From the NCBI GenBank assembly GCA_905221605.1, contig CAJNDS010002327.1, positions 405,497 through 457,996 on the forward strand: a stretch of 52,500 nucleotides of DNA, in the 5' to 3' direction. A model generated the notes under the pieces. That model saw only the letters and a list, made by a program, of their open reading frames with translations. It ran no database searches and was not told the origin of the DNA. Below, in pieces: positions 1-12,556 of the stretch (position 1 is the first letter of the stretch; each line of letters starts with the position of its first letter). The translations under genes were made by a program, and so were the position numbers. Source of the stretch: Symbiodinium natans (Eukaryota; Sar; Dinophyceae; Suessiales; Symbiodiniaceae).

Positions 1-552
1 TGGCTCTTGGTGACAGATGCAGGTGAACGTGCAAATCCTGTCATGCTACACTTTGCACCACGGTGCCAGGACTGCGGCTTCAGCAACCAGGAAGTGCTGG
101 GCCCCAGCCGGCTGCTGCATCTCCAGGGACACCACAGAGCTACAGATCTGCTGGAGTGATCATGTAAATGTTATGTAAATGTTATGTAATTCTTAGTATG
201 TCTCGCCAATGTGTATCCCAACTTCCCTTTGCTCATGCTGGAATTGCGCAAAGTCGGCACTGAAATCCATTGCTTGGGCTTTCATCGCAGGCTTGGCGAG
301 AGGGGGGCGGCGGGGAGGGCCGGCAGTCCTCCGCATCGAAGTTCCTCGTAGCGCGGTACGCGATGGTACGCGCGTGGCCTGGGGGGGGGGGGGGGGAGTG
401 TTTGGGGAGGTGTGTGCTTGCATGAGATTTCCCTAGACCGTGCTCAACAGCTTGTGCGCTTCTCGGCCCCACACTCGTTGTGGTAGCGCAACCGTCGCGC
501 CACACAGAAGGATGCGCGCACCATCCACAACCACTGGATCTTCGCCTTCAAG
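1..552 (+). CDS. Exon-like segments of an unidentified gene entering from the left edge (partial)
   Basis: Three short segments read like plus-strand coding sequence. About 22-138 follows a GCAG acceptor and encodes a stretch including CQDCGFSNQEVLGPS with G/C-rich third positions. About 201-289 encodes NVYPNFPLLMLELRKVGTEI and ends at a CGCAG junction. Positions 487-552 lie between a GGTAG acceptor and a GC donor (TTCAAG|GCACGG), encode RNRRATQKDARTIHNHW and onward in phase 0, and have G or C at most third positions. I recognise no family. Phases between the three pieces were not all reconciled, and other frames are also open over parts of this GC-rich DNA, so this is a tentative exon group rather than a gene model. 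A poly-G tract at 379-397 lies in the presumed intron. Confidence 0.3.
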
Positions 553-570
553 GCACGGTGTACACCGTGC
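553..570. repeat. Perfect 18-bp palindrome at a putative GC donor
   Basis: Positions 553-570 read GCACGGTGTACACCGTGC, which is its own reverse complement. It starts exactly at the GC dinucleotide proposed as the donor of the preceding exon-like segment (ending 552), so in RNA the 5' end of the intron could fold on itself. Confidence 0.8.
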
Positions 571-645
571 GCGCTGTGAAGGATGCTAAACTCCAGGGTC
601 TAGCAAGGCGTGTGTTTCATCGCTGCTCCACAGTGAGTTTGGAAT

Positions 646-673
646 GTTTGGAAGTGTCGGAACACTTCCAAAC
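646..673. repeat. Perfect 12-bp stem hairpin with CGGA loop
   Basis: GTTTGGAAGTGT (646-657) and ACACTTCCAAAC (662-673) are exact reverse complements separated by four bases (CGGA). No gene model covers it firmly, and its role is unknown. Confidence 0.85.
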
Positions 674-1604
674 TGGCGGGCAGGAGGAGTTGAGGACGGG
701 GGCGAGGATGTTTGATATTGTTTGATCTGTTTTGACTTCATGTTGCTCGTTTGGGTACGGGGTCAGGAAGGTGTGGGGGGGGGCGGGGGGATGTCACCTG
801 CACCACCTTTGTTTTGTAAAGAACAGCCTTGCCACGACGTAGATGCATGCTCCACGACTCGGCGCTTTCCGTTTGGGCCGTACTGGTTTGCCGAGAGAGC
901 AACGGCGCAAATCCAAACCATTTGCTCACAAAGCAAGACAAAGCCATCTTCGACACGTCAGAACATGACCGGAGACATGGGTCACACCATTGTCTCGAGT
1001 GGTGAGCTGCCACACTGTCACATACAGCCAATGCCCAGGTGAAGATGGGGATCTGCGACGGATTTGACGTGGCTGGGAACATCAACGGCCAAGAAGGTGC
1101 TGTCAGAGATTCTTATTGAAGAGACATCCACTTGACCCGGCCGCAAAATCGGCACCCTTCAGTGCCGACACCTTGGCCAGCTTTGGAATGCTTTGTTTGT
1201 GCAGGCACCTCAAGTGAGGGTTGAACCGTTGAGTCGGATGCCACAGGGTTGTGCAGCACTGTCCGTTGCAGTTGAAGCATAATCATGCTGACCGAGCCAG
1301 AGCTTGAGCACCCTGAACTTTGGAAGTTTTGCACATCAGCATGTGGATTCCCCGCACTGCGTGCTGCATTGTGCTGCGGAAGTCGAAGTTGCAGAGACAA
1401 GACAGCAATGTCAAGTCACTATTGCTAAGCCTAAGGAATGTTAGACTAGCACAACATGAAAACCGTAAATCTTTGAAGGCGAACACCGCTGACCTCAGCG
1501 CAGGTGCCTGCCCGCACAACAAGGGCAACTGCTATGCAAACGAGGCCGGACATCCATGAGGGTCGTGAGGTGACGAGCCAAAGTCACAATGCAGTTGGGG
1601 GATG
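674..1604. other. Spacer, no supportable gene
   Basis: Contains a G-rich run (about 773-790) and short open frames on both strands, but no splice-consistent coding signal or recognisable motif. I see nothing else here. Confidence 0.5.
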
Positions 1605-2215
1605 CGGATCAATATGGATCAATCAAAAACCCAGAATCTGGCCAACGACCCAGAAACTGCGAATCAGAAGCTAGCCGCGATTTAATTAGCAACTGCAAAT
1701 CAGAAACTGCAATTCAGAAGCCGCGAATCAAAGACTAAGGCGAGTCAGAAACATTCAGAAACCGCGCATCAGAACCCCCGACGAATCACAGACTGTGCAT
1801 CAGAAACCAGCGCGAACAGTCAGAAGCCTGCTCGAATCGGGTACTCCACACCTCAGCCCGGGGTTGCCGGGAAGGAGTGGGTTAATCGCGTGCCGGTTGC
1901 CAACGCATGAAAAACGAACTTGCTCGAACAAGAGAATCCACGCTTCACAAGCTGGCGTGGGGCTGAGGGGGTAAATGCGTCCGGTTTGGAGGAGCAGCGA
2001 TTCCTAATGCAGCTGTGCTTATCCGCGATACTATTTGTACAATCCAGCTCTTGCCGTTACTCAGTTTCCAAATTCCCGACTTCCGAATCATCCCCTTACT
2101 GGTTTCCGAACCATCCGATTCCAGCTTCTGATTCAGCCGTTTTAAGCGGTTTCCGATCGGCCTTTTCCTGGTTACCGATTTTTCCCTTCCCGCTTTCTGA
2201 GCCGTCCTGGTGATT
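1605..2215. repeat. Inverted pair of degenerate short-repeat arrays, locus 1
   Basis: From about 1605 to 1845 the sequence is a chain of variants of AATCAGAAACC / GAATCAGAAGC separated by a few bases. After a unique spacer, about 2055-2210 carries the opposite orientation, with variants of GGTTTCCGAATC, TTCCGATCGG and TTCTGATTC. The two arms are therefore degenerate arrays of a related motif in inverted order, able in principle to form a long imperfect hairpin. The same architecture recurs at 14.76-15.22 kb. Confidence 0.65.
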
Positions 2216-5200
2216 GTTTCGTCGCCCTGGGGATCCGGGGATATCTACGGGTCAGGTGCTGGAATATGCTGGAATGCTCCCTAACCGCCTTTTCAGGAGC
2301 TTTTCCTCGGCCAGTGCTACAAAAAGCCGGGGGCCTCAAGATGTGTGAAATGGTAGAAGAGTCCGGACATCAATAGCTTATGCATTGTACACGCCATGCA
2401 CCTTAGGTGGTACGAGTACTAGTTTTGAGGTAATACCGTAATACCTCTATGTGCACATGGTAGCTGGCGACTCTGGAAGATGTCTTGGCGCGGTGCAACG
2501 ATCCACAACAACTACAACCCTATAGGCTCACCCGGATGGCAAATAATCTGCCCGGCTGAACTCCGTGCAGTTCCCATGTTCCTAGACGCAGGCAGCTCCC
2601 TTGCCAGCTCTTGGGCCAGATGACAAGTAATTGATCGAGATGGTCAAGCGTACATCTAGGGGACGCTGCACTCACACTTGATGCCGAGGTGCAGCGTGCT
2701 CACCGAGGGTGTGTATCACAATCGGATCTCATCCTTCTCGTGTTGCAAGGCCGGCGGGCTGCCATGCGCTGCAGATTGTCAATATAGCACACCATGCATG
2801 ATGCTGCAATACTGAGCTTCGTTCAGGTCTCTGGTTGCTGTAGTCAGTCTATGTCCATGGTTGCCATGCTGCCGCAGAATGCCCAGCCATGGATAAATAG
2901 AACTGCAACACAGCTGGTGCCCTCCAATACTTTCATCATCTACTTGGCTTGCATCAATTGTGCACGACCGCCTGTCAGAAAGACAGCTACATGGAGTGCA
3001 ATCCATTCGCTTTTGTTGACTCGCAAGTCAAGAGCGACCCCACGCCTGCGCCTCAGATGCTTTGCTCGACCGCATTGGCCTCTGCCACGTACAAGTCATG
3101 CTGGCCTCGCTGTTACAGCTTGCGTTCAGGTTTAATGTTGGTGGCGAGCCGGGTAGTGTGCCAGCTTCTCAGTGTCATTGTTACGCAAGACTTACATGCA
3201 CCGGCACACGAGCGTTCGGAATGATTTGCTGGCTTTAGAACAAACTTAGGCTAGATCTTTAACACTCCGAGCCATCGTGCCACAAAATTCACCATGAGCT
3301 AGTTTCGTACTTGCTGAGGCTGTGAGAGCCGTTCTACGCTATATTCTGCTTTAATCACCACAGTGGTGAAGCCAGAGCCAGGGTGCACACATCTCCAGTA
3401 TCTTGCCTCCCCCCCCCCTTCCCCCTCCCCCCCCTCCCCCTCCTCCCCCTCCCCCTTCCCCCCCTCCCCCCCCCACCCCTCGGCCCCTCCGCCCCTTCCC
3501 CCCCCTATATGCCCCGCCGCAGGCTTTGCATTGTCTAGCGTTCGTGGTTCGATCTCAAGTCTGCTGATGCTATTCTCAGGCCACACTATCCCGTCAAGTC
3601 GCTTGACGAGTCGTGAGGCTCGGCAAGCGAGTCGCTATGAGCCATCGGTACCGAGACCGCAGTCACAAGGCTGGCCCGTTTTGTTCTTCTTGCTAAAGTC
3701 ATTCCGAACGAAACTTGGGCACTCTTTTTGTTCAGTACGCGAAATAAGGGTACGTATAGTTTCGTGAAGCAGAAAACTGGTCATGTTTTTTATCATTCTC
3801 GGATCTCTTCATTTTCTGTTCTGGGCGGGCATTGATGAGCAATGCGACTGCAACAAACGGCTTGCGCAGATCGTGCATATGAGGTGATGGCACAAAACAT
3901 TCAGCAATGGATCGAACTGATTTTTTTTGCTGGATAATATTGGAGAATGCTGGAGATCCAAGATGTTTGTGCCCTACGTAAGAGAATTCCTTGGCGGCCA
4001 GCAAGTCCACCAACTGGCCAGGCTTCCTTCGAAAGCATTACCGGGCGGTCGAGACGATCAGTACATGCCTCAAGACTCTGAGGCACAGCGGACAGAGCAA
4101 ACCTGTGGAGATCGGAAATCTTGAAACAATTCCGAAAGTGTGTTTTGGTGAGTCTGGCAAAGCCCTGGCGCAGAGCCTAATTCGTGCAAGCAGGAGGTAT
4201 CGACAACACAGAAAGTCTGACACACAGTGACACACACAGTGACACACAGTGACACAGTGACATGGTCAGTACTCTGGTACACTCTGGTTGGGGTGGGACA
4301 GCTGGGCTTCAGAGATGTGAATGGATGTGAATGGAGCTGGGAGCGGAAGCCCTTGCATCCATTAATGAGGGCTGCCTTGTACAGTGCAACGCACAGCAGC
4401 AATCTATCCAGACATGCGAGTGATGTTCATGAAGTCTGGGAGCTTGTCATGTGCACACAAACATGAGCTTTGCAGCTCTGCAGCAGACAGAGCACGCAGT
4501 ATTGTTGCAGAGAGCACGTGGAGAGAGTGGAGAGAACATGGCACTCGGCACAAAATCATTCAGATAGCACTACACTAGCACCTCTATCGACACTTAGGTT
4601 TACACCAGCATTTGGTGGCATCTGCAACACTTGTGCAAGACATTCGGCATTCACAACATACTGGGGTAACAACAGCACTATTCTGCATTTTCCAGCAAAC
4701 CCCCACAACAATCCCCCACACCAATTTTGCACCACCCATATGGCACTGCAAGCATACACTTCTACATCATCATTCTCCTCTTCCTCTTCTTCTCGCTCCA
4801 GTCCGAGGCAGGTTGGCATTCATTAACCAGAATAAGTGTGCCTATGTGTATGTGTATCAAGCGTGCACGCATGCCACTTTGGCATACGCAGCTGCTCCCT
4901 GAGTCCACTGCCCGATCCTCAGGCAATATGTGGAACAGACAAGCGCCATGACACGACGTTGTGTTCCATAGTCTTATCCCTCGACATGTCGACAATGTTG
5001 ATGCTGCTGCCGGTTCAGAACTGGCAAGAGTGGGGCAGCCTCGGTCACGTATGTCACGTTTGTAATGGTGGGCGACTTGTGGAGCATGGAGAGCTGAGAG
5101 AGCTGCAGCAGTATTGGATCGAAGGGGTGCAGCTCTCGCCATTGGCTAGCGTGGTCCTCCGACAAAAAGGAAGTCACAGTAGGGCTGCAGCATGGATATG

Positions 5201-5347
5201 GAGCTAGATGTTGTGAGCACGGAGGAGTGGGCCAAGACGCTTCTCTCAATATAGACCTGCTGCAGTTGGCCTGTAAGAAGTTGAGCCAGACGATGCTGGC
5301 TTGAAGATGGTGCGCATCTACTCACAGTGGCAATGATGCCTCGGTTC
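2216..5347. other. Spacer with a polypyrimidine tract and a short-period repeat
   Basis: No gene could be supported. Positions 3408-3508 are almost purely C with scattered T and A on the plus strand. Positions 4218-4262 are a short tandem of ACACAGTG-type units. Open frames are short, and none gives splice-consistent coding. Confidence 0.5.
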
Positions 5348-6123
5348 TCACGCTTGAATTAGCAGGAGTCTAGAAATGTCTCTCTGATTATCTCTTGATG
5401 TCTTCCCCTGTCGAAGCCATTCTGTCGGCGGCTCAGGACCTTGTTGCATCTGTGTTTCTGCAGCTGGGTCGGCAAGATGTTTCAATATAGAGTTTAGACA
5501 GAGTATAGCTGCATTCAGCGAGCATGCCTCTGCCTTAGGATGCAAGCATTCCCAGCCAGGTATGGTCTTGGGATGGACGAACAGCATCATGATGTTCAGG
5601 CGTGACCTATCGAGATTTCGTGCATCGTGAAGCTGGGCTTTTCCGCATTGCGCGCATTGCACAATTTAAGCCTTGAGCCGCTCGCTTCTGTGCTATTTGA
5701 AGCTGTTTCCTGTCATGGAAGGTTCCGCATCTTTGCAACGATGATGGTAGGTGCGCCGCTCTGCATTTGGTGGCAAGGTGCTGTTGTTTCTGCACGTTGT
5801 ATCACCAGGCAACACCATTCTTATGGGACACCTGGCTGATCTATGATTTGTTGCCAGAGGAAACCTCTACCGAAAACACGTCAAGTGCTGGCCAACGTTG
5901 CGAGGAGTGTCCTTGGCATGCCAGGAAGGCTTGGTGGTGAGACCTGGCTCATCTGTGCTTTTTTGACATGCGAGCGAAATCGCAAGTCAGAGACATCGCT
6001 ACAGTAGCGATAGTCACGTCCTTTAGGTTTGCTGGATTGCCCTCGCCAGTTCAGGTTGCAACCTGCAACAAGCACGCATGAGCACACTGCCAAAGACCTC
6101 CTTCGTTCAAGATGCCATGACAT
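5348..6123 (-). CDS. Minus-strand exon-like segments, unknown product
   Basis: On the minus strand two segments look translated. About 5634 down to 5348 follows a CCCAG acceptor and encodes roughly 94 residues including NIMMLFVHPKTIPGWECLHP, ending at a TGA. About 6010 down to 5881 encodes a stretch including RFRSHVKKAQMSQVSPPSLP, ending at a stop. Plus-strand frames over the same DNA are more interrupted. No family is recognised, third-position G/C is only about half, and the join between the two pieces was not worked out. They could be fragments of an old gene. Confidence 0.25.
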
Positions 6124-9100
6124 ATCATGTCAAGTGTTGGCCGATGCTATGTCCCTCCTCAAGCCCGGCTCTACGGTCTTTACTCCTTGGTTCCCTTTTG
6201 TCATTGTCACATGTTGGCCCTCCGCTCTTGTCAAAAGGAAAGCGCAAAACTTGAGTTCCTGCACATTAGGCTGCGACTCAGAGTCTAGGGCATCACCGCG
6301 ACAAGCCCTCCAAGTGTGTATGGTGTATATTTGTGTATGCAAAACAAGGCAAGGCCATGCAAGGCCCAGGCAGGCAGGCGGACACTCCCACGTTCAACGC
6401 TTCATACGCTTAATTGAACTCACCGACTATGTGGGAAATTCACGTTCGGCTTAGCAAACCAGTACTAGGCCTCATCGCTATTGTACAGAATCACCTCTGT
6501 ACTCTCTCCTTCAATATGATAGATACTGCTGCAAGAGATGTGCGAAACCCTCAACGATCCAGGTACCGAAAAGGTGTAAGGCGTGTGAAGGTCATGTCTT
6601 TCAGTCGTCCTTTCAAGCGGCTGTTTGTTCACATGTTCGAACCCATGACTTACTCAGAGCTACATGGCATTGCTGAGGACGCCTGATGAGATCAAGCTTT
6701 GTCCTGCTGAGTTTCCGCCACCACCTGAGCTAAGACGAGATGTCGTTAGGGTGGCAGTGCCGCGGTGCACTCAACTTCATGACAGTCCTGCCAAGACCCC
6801 TTCTGTTGCCTACAGAAGTTGTTCAACCTTCAGCAACGGCTTGTGGCCGAGGCCTCGGTACTACGCTGAACTCATCCTTCTTTTTGTTTGCGGTGCGCCG
6901 CCTGACTGCACAATATGCACCGCTCATGCGTACAGTGAAGAGCGCAAAACATGTTTTCGTTTGGAACAGGCAGTGCGACCGCAGACTAATTATTGTGAAC
7001 CTTCACGGGCTGTGTCTGTGTGCGTGTGGGTGTGTGTGTGTGTGCTTTGAGTATAGAATGACGCATCTAGCTATCAAGGGGCTCGTCTCGTTGTTGTTTT
7101 GGCTATTTAGGTTGTATTGAGCTCAGCTAAGCTGAGGTTCTTTCACGGGCTGATGGAGAATCTTGGACATCAGATGGACTGAGTGACTGGCTGGCTTTTA
7201 AAGCATGACGTCCATATGTGACAGTGAGGAAAGCTCATGGCTGGACACCGCGAGCCTTTGCACCAATGATCGTCCTGGCATCCTGGCATGACTTGGTTGA
7301 GAAGTTTCCGAGTCTTGCAAGTTTTTAGCTAATGAGAGAGCCCAGAGAACTGAAACGATCGGCACTGAGTGGGAGTGACCTGTGAGACCTTAGGTGATTG
7401 TTGTGGAAGAAATTCGAGAGCGCTGCTTTGGATCCAGCTCGACATCTGCTCATGATGACAAGTACTATGCCTATCTGCTGCTCGGCAGGGCATGTGTGAC
7501 GAAGACTGGTGTGAAGTATTGGGAAATGAAGGCCTTCGAATGATGGTAGGGATCAGCAGGGCTCACATTCCATAGCTCCCCGCTTGCTGATTGCTCTTGA
7601 GCTCTTGCCGTGGTATTTGGTAGAGGCATTTGTGCGGTGGACGGGGTTGAAGGTGCTGGCAGCGTGGGCACCATCTCTACATGCCTCCATCGTGAGAAAC
7701 GCAACAGAGTCCGAACCCTGCATGCCCTCGCAGTTGAAAGCGTTCCGGCACGGCAAGCAGTTCTTGGGATCTGAATCAAGGATCATTGTCGCAAACAGCT
7801 GGCTGCCCCTGACATGATCCGCAAATTAATCAACCATGACAGCATCAGACACGCTCACAATCTTCAAACTTGCAGCTGCAGCAATGTTCACTGAATTACA
7901 TTTCGCAAACACCCCCTCCCCTGCCTCACAGGAGAATATTGATTTGAGGTCAGCGGGTACGGTGTGCGCAGAGCGGGCCTGCAAATCTTGCAGTTACTGG
8001 AACGCAAGATCTGAAAGAAAGTGATGAAAAGTTGCGGCAGCTCAGACCTGAGGCTGGCACCCATCTTCGGCGTCACTGGTTCCATCTCGATGAAATGTGG
8101 ACTGCAAGGCGCCCTGGGAGAAGCGAAGGAGAAGACAGCGGCATAGCATGGCACAGCGGTTTGCAGGCGATCATTGCTTCCTGCATAGTCTCCAAATGGC
8201 TCGAGTTTTGTCAACATCTCTTTGAGCTCTTCTTGCCTCACTTTGTTTCACTTTGCTTGAGCCTAGTTGCTCATCTTGGAGGCGTGCCCTGGGCAGCCTC
8301 TGGCACCATGGCTGGTTCATGCTTCAGTTCATGCTGCAGTTTATGCTGGTTCATGACCGCGGCTCGTACTGTGCAGAAGGACGATTTCGCGCACCATCAG
8401 AAAGCGGCACCCTCCAAACTCACTAACGCAGGGGCGCTGGCAGGCACCCTCAACATTCCACCAACACTCAGCGGAACTAGCGGGCGCCGAGCCTGCTGGA
8501 TGGTTGACAACTTGACTCCCTGCCACGGATCGAAATTAGGGGTGTCTGCCACCCGAGCTGGGAAAGCGGCCACGCTCAAAAGCTGCAACCCCTCTTACAT
8601 CCCCTTGCGAAGGTTGGCTGAACAGTTGTCACTTATCAGCTTTCCCCTACACCGACGCTCTTGGGGACCCATGGGGGGTTCGACCACCGAGCTTGAGTAG
8701 CCGGCCATGCACCGGCATGCATAGCAATTCTGAAGCTGTGCAGCTTTTGCGAATCCACGAACCACACGGCAGGAGGGTCCAGGAAACATTGAAACTGAAA
8801 CGCCGAAAATAAACCACGCGCCAACATGACAAAATTGATGCGCCGACATGGGCAATTCCTTGCAGGAGGACGGACAGACGTGCAGGATTCCAAGGGTGTT
8901 GTTGCAGAAACCTCGCCGCCGACACAGCTTTGCAATGGTTTGCATCACCCAGCAAGACAAGATAATGATTGCAGGGAGGTTCACGACGTCGGCATTTGCT
9001 CTCGAGCGTCTTTGACTGCACGGCATGCTCCCGGATGGAACGTTGCAAAAACTTCCCAGGGGCATCATCTTCACGTTGACGAATGTAGTCTATACATGTC

Positions 9101-9198
9101 TATACCGTATGACTTGAGTTGCCCTGTGGTCCGCATTGTCCTGACTCATCACTTCAGGAAACATGCTCAGTGCCGCTTACCATTTTGCGACTTGTCGC
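6124..9198. other. Spacer, no supportable gene
   Basis: Contains a TG microsatellite (about 7013-7048) and a long plus-strand open frame at 8032-8700 whose translation lacks recognisable features and is matched by equally long minus-strand frames. I do not call a gene here. Confidence 0.45.
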
Positions 9199-9960
9199 AG
9201 ATATGGTGTTCTTGCCCATGGCGGCCAGTGGTCGATGAAACTGATAAAGTTATCTAACGTCTACGTCGCAGGCCTTGCTAAAGGACCTACCGCAAGCTGA
9301 ACAGCCTGTGCTTTTTGTATGCTTTTTGTCTGCGTCTTCAAGACCTGAGATGAGCAGCGGCCAGGCTAGCAGCATATCATTTAGAGCTACGGGGTGCAGT
9401 CCGGGTTCAGCTGAGGCACATTACCTCCAAGGCTTTGCCGCTGAGGACTGCAAAGTTGAGCTCGAGTAGCACCATTTCAAGGCTCACTCTGCCTCAGCCG
9501 AAAATTCGCACTTCCTTGCACGCAAGCCATGCCGCTTATGTGCATGAACTTGTGTGCGCGTGCTTGCCGCTGCCTACTCCATGTTTCGCATACTCTTCCT
9601 CGTAGTTGCGAGATGTGATATCGATTGAGGACCTGAAGAAGGCATTGATCCCGTTCGGCATGTGGGTGCACCTCAATGGCAAGAAGAGCTGCGTTGACTT
9701 GCTGTGTTGATGACTTTGGCGGTGCTGAGCTGTACATGTTCTCTCTTTCGCAGAAATGAGCTCCAGCCAGGTTCTTTTTCATCGGGGTATTCCTCGGAAA
9801 CTCTCACCACAGCAGGCTCACGAACAGACTCAATAAACGCAATAGAATAGACGTCTTTGTTTGACCGCAGCTCGCGAAAGGTTGTCGGCTCCACTCCACT
9901 GCCTGACGAGCATGTTGAGAAACCAGCTGCCATGCACGCACGATCAATTGCAGGTTCAGC
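9199..9960 (+). CDS. Plus-strand exon cluster, unknown function
   Basis: Several segments follow strong CAG or TAG acceptors and read as protein. About 9270-9317, after CGTCGCAG, encodes ALLKDLPQAEQPVLF. About 9605-9705, after CTCGTAG, encodes a stretch including SIEDLKKALIPFGMWVHLNG; about 25 of its 33 codons end in G or C, the best coding signature in this part of the window. Exon-like sequence also begins at about 9756 (after TTTCGCAG) and 9873 (after GACCGCAG), the latter encoding SRKVVGSTPLPDEHVEKPAA. I recognise no domain. The cluster points the same way as the kinase gene 2.6 kb downstream and could be its amino-terminal part or a separate gene. Frame joins were not fully resolved. Confidence 0.35.
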
Positions 9961-11685
9961 CTCATTTGCATCTCTGTTGCTTCCTGTCAGCATTAATGCC
10001 AGTAAGATTTTAATGGATGTTGCTCGATGCTGGGTACTTTATCGGATGAAAAGACTGGCCCTGAATCTGGACAAAGGCCCAGGGAAGGGTTGGCAAGAGG
10101 CAAGGGGATCACCAACACTTACAAGGCACTGGCGCTGCTCTTCCTGGCCATGAGTGCACCTTGACGGACACTCAAGCACGAGGTTGTCGATGATGTCGTC
10201 AGTTACCTGCAGTGGTTTTCTTGAGTACGCTCGCGAATTTCGCTTAACATCCAGGTTTACACTCCCGAGGGAGCCATCTTGCCGACTGTGCGCACACCGA
10301 AGAGCTGAGGTGGTTCTGCCCAAGAAGAAGAGACAATTGGGGCCTGCATTCGCAGATCCCTGACTTGGGAGGAGGTCTCTTGGTATCTCGTGGCCGCTCA
10401 GTTGTACGTACATTTGCTGGCTGCATTTGCCGAGACTAGCAAGAGTTACCGAGTAACTTTGGTATGCCTGGACTCGGACGCCTTAAACATACGGTATCCC
10501 CATCATGTGTCATATCTGAAGCTTGTAACTGAAGGCGCGTGCAGCAATGCTTCTGACGCGGCTGCCCAAGCGCAGCCTGACCTGCTTCGATCGGTTGTTG
10601 AGCACAAAGCTAATATGTGCAAGACGGTGGGCAGTTGATTTAGAGTAAGCCGCGCCAACGAGCGTGGCAGATCTGCAGACGTAAGATTGCTGAGTGGACG
10701 GGAAAGGAGCAAAAAGCTATAAGTGAGTCAAAATGAGTAGTGCGACTCTTGTGATGAGTTTCCAAGTCGAGTGGAGTTGTGCCTTGTTGCGCCAAGACTC
10801 GCCGATGAGCGTCATTCCAAGCACCGCCACTGTCGTTGCCACTGAGTATCATTGTAAAATGGGGTGTGAACGCGCTGTCACCTGCAGCAGATGTTGTGCC
10901 AGTTATGCAGGCGGTAGAAGAGTAGTCTACAGCAGGCCACGAGACAAGCAGATCTGGGGTATGATGCTGGCGAGGGTGTTGGATCTTGTTTCGGCCACGT
11001 TGTCAGCTGTCAGCATTTCTCAAAGTTGTCAAGCCGCGTCGCCATGGAAAATGGTATCAGCATTGCATCGGCCAAGGCTGCTTGCGGTCGGGTACCTGGT
11101 GTGAGTCCCGATTAGCATGCTTATTGCACCATATTGCACCACCATCTTGCAAACATTTGCGAACCGCGCTGGTGTCCGTGTTACAGCTCAAGCCAGCTGC
11201 GGAAATATGCTGCGCAGCCATGGCAAGCGATCCCCGAGCCAAAGGAGCAGAGGAGCGTTGCCGCATTGCTCGACTTAAACAGTCAACTGACTACAGTAAG
11301 ACGCACAGACGAATGCTGAACCGTCCTGCAGAACAGGCGATGTTTGGTGGGAGCTCTAGTGTTTTTGCGCTTCGGACTCTCATCGGATGCCACAGTTTTG
11401 GGACGTTTCGAGTCAATGGCAATGCATGTTTGCTTCTGTGCGGGCTGCAAAAAATGCCGCTACTTTGGGAGAACTTGTCTTGCAGCATGGTCTTTTCATT
11501 GTCCTGTGCTGCATAGCCGTTGTTGATCTGTTTTCGGGAGGATCTACAATTTGAAAAATGCCTCGGCCGCGGATATTTCGGAGAGGCCCGGGCCCGGGTG
11601 TTTGGCAGTAGGCGGAGTGAAGCACAGCAACGTCAAGGAAATGCTGTTCATACAGCTTAACTTGGCGGCTACGGTCGCACCAGAG
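9961..11685. other. Spacer or intron, no firm gene
   Basis: Open frames occur on both strands, for example plus 10390-10638 and minus 10640-10852, and both look moderately protein-like. None has a recognisable motif or consistent splice phases. A 12-bp CCCGGG-type palindrome lies at about 11587-11598. Confidence 0.4.
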
Positions 11686-12555
11686 TCACACTGCTGCAGG
11701 ATGTTGATGGCAATGGGCAGTGTTGGTAGGGCTGCGCAATAGGTCTGGAATGTTGGCCACCTCGCTCCTCACAGGTCTGGCAAGCACAGACCAAAAGCGA
11801 TCGCAAAGCTGTCGCTGTAAAGAAGGCTCCTGATGCTCTTGTGGACCAGTCTTGGAACAAGAGCCTTCGGTGGTGCACAGGATATACAGTGTCGCATATG
11901 AATCAGACAAAGGCAGCAATTGCATGGACAGGTCCGGCTGCAGCTGATTCTGGAGAATCAGTTGCTTGATCAGCTGAAGCGCGACTTGGTGCAGCCCGTC
12001 AATTCTGTGTCCCATCACGGGTTCAAGGGGCTCATGGGTGCAGCTGGTGCAGCTCAGGCGAGATCAATATCCTCTACTCTTTGCAGCATCCGCGCATCGT
12101 GAGGCCTGGCTTTTCCAATGCTTATGTAGTTTTCGCGGTCGGAGGCCAAGTTCCGATGTCGTCAGGGTCATGAGGAGCTGACACGGGTAGTGACCAGAAC
12201 CATCGTCGATCCTTGTCAGTGAAGCCACAACTTTTGGCAGCTCGAGAACTCTAGAGTCATCAAGTAGCTTGTGGCTGCGTGTCACGGGATATTCGCATAC
12301 GTCCTTTGACTACCCGTTTGTGGCTTCGTGAGTTATTGCCACTGGCTGCTACGTCAACACTACATGTGAAACACTGTTTGAGCTTGCATCTTTCCTTGGC
12401 TTTTGAGCAGCCAGGTGTAACAGGGTAGAGTGCAACACAAAGTTGTTTGTGACTAGAGCCTCTGATGTCACACGGTACGTGGATCTCGCATGGCGGGACC
12501 ACAAACTCAGCCCACTGGTTTAATGGGCCAAAGAGGTTGCTTTTGCTCAGTTGCA
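11686..12555 (-). CDS. Minus-strand coding block, unknown product, head-to-head with the kinase exons
   Basis: Three minus-strand segments read as protein. The upstream one (about 12550 down to 12310) includes NLFGPLNQWAEFVVPPCEIH. The middle one (about 12305 down to 12130, after a TCAAAG acceptor) includes HKLLDDSRVLELPKVVASLT. The last (about 12010 down to 11686) is an uninterrupted run of roughly 105 codons including LHQVALQLIKQLILQNQLQP, ending in TGA. Codons in the last segment favour G or C at the third position, and plus-strand frames there are broken. No family is recognised. The block lies directly upstream of the first kinase exon I can identify, so it is either a divergent neighbour or nested in a kinase intron. 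Confidence 0.45.
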
Positions 12556-12556
12556 G

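Noticed and set aside
3540-3570. GTGGTTCGATCTC resembling a tRNA T-arm
   Set aside because: No acceptor, D or anticodon arms can be folded around it. I found no credible tRNA or rRNA gene in the window.
3363-3767. 134-codon plus-strand frame rich in Pro and Ser
   Set aside because: It is mostly the translation of the C/T homopolymer-like tract at 3408-3508.
8032-8700. 222-codon plus-strand open frame
   Set aside because: It has no recognisable motif, several overlapping minus-strand frames are as long, and there is no splice or codon support.
10940-11050. GEGVGSCFGHV and FLKVVKPRR looked like a kinase glycine loop and beta-3 lysine
   Set aside because: They lie in different frames only about 20 bases apart, so they cannot be the two motifs of one N-lobe; spacing and spelling are also off.
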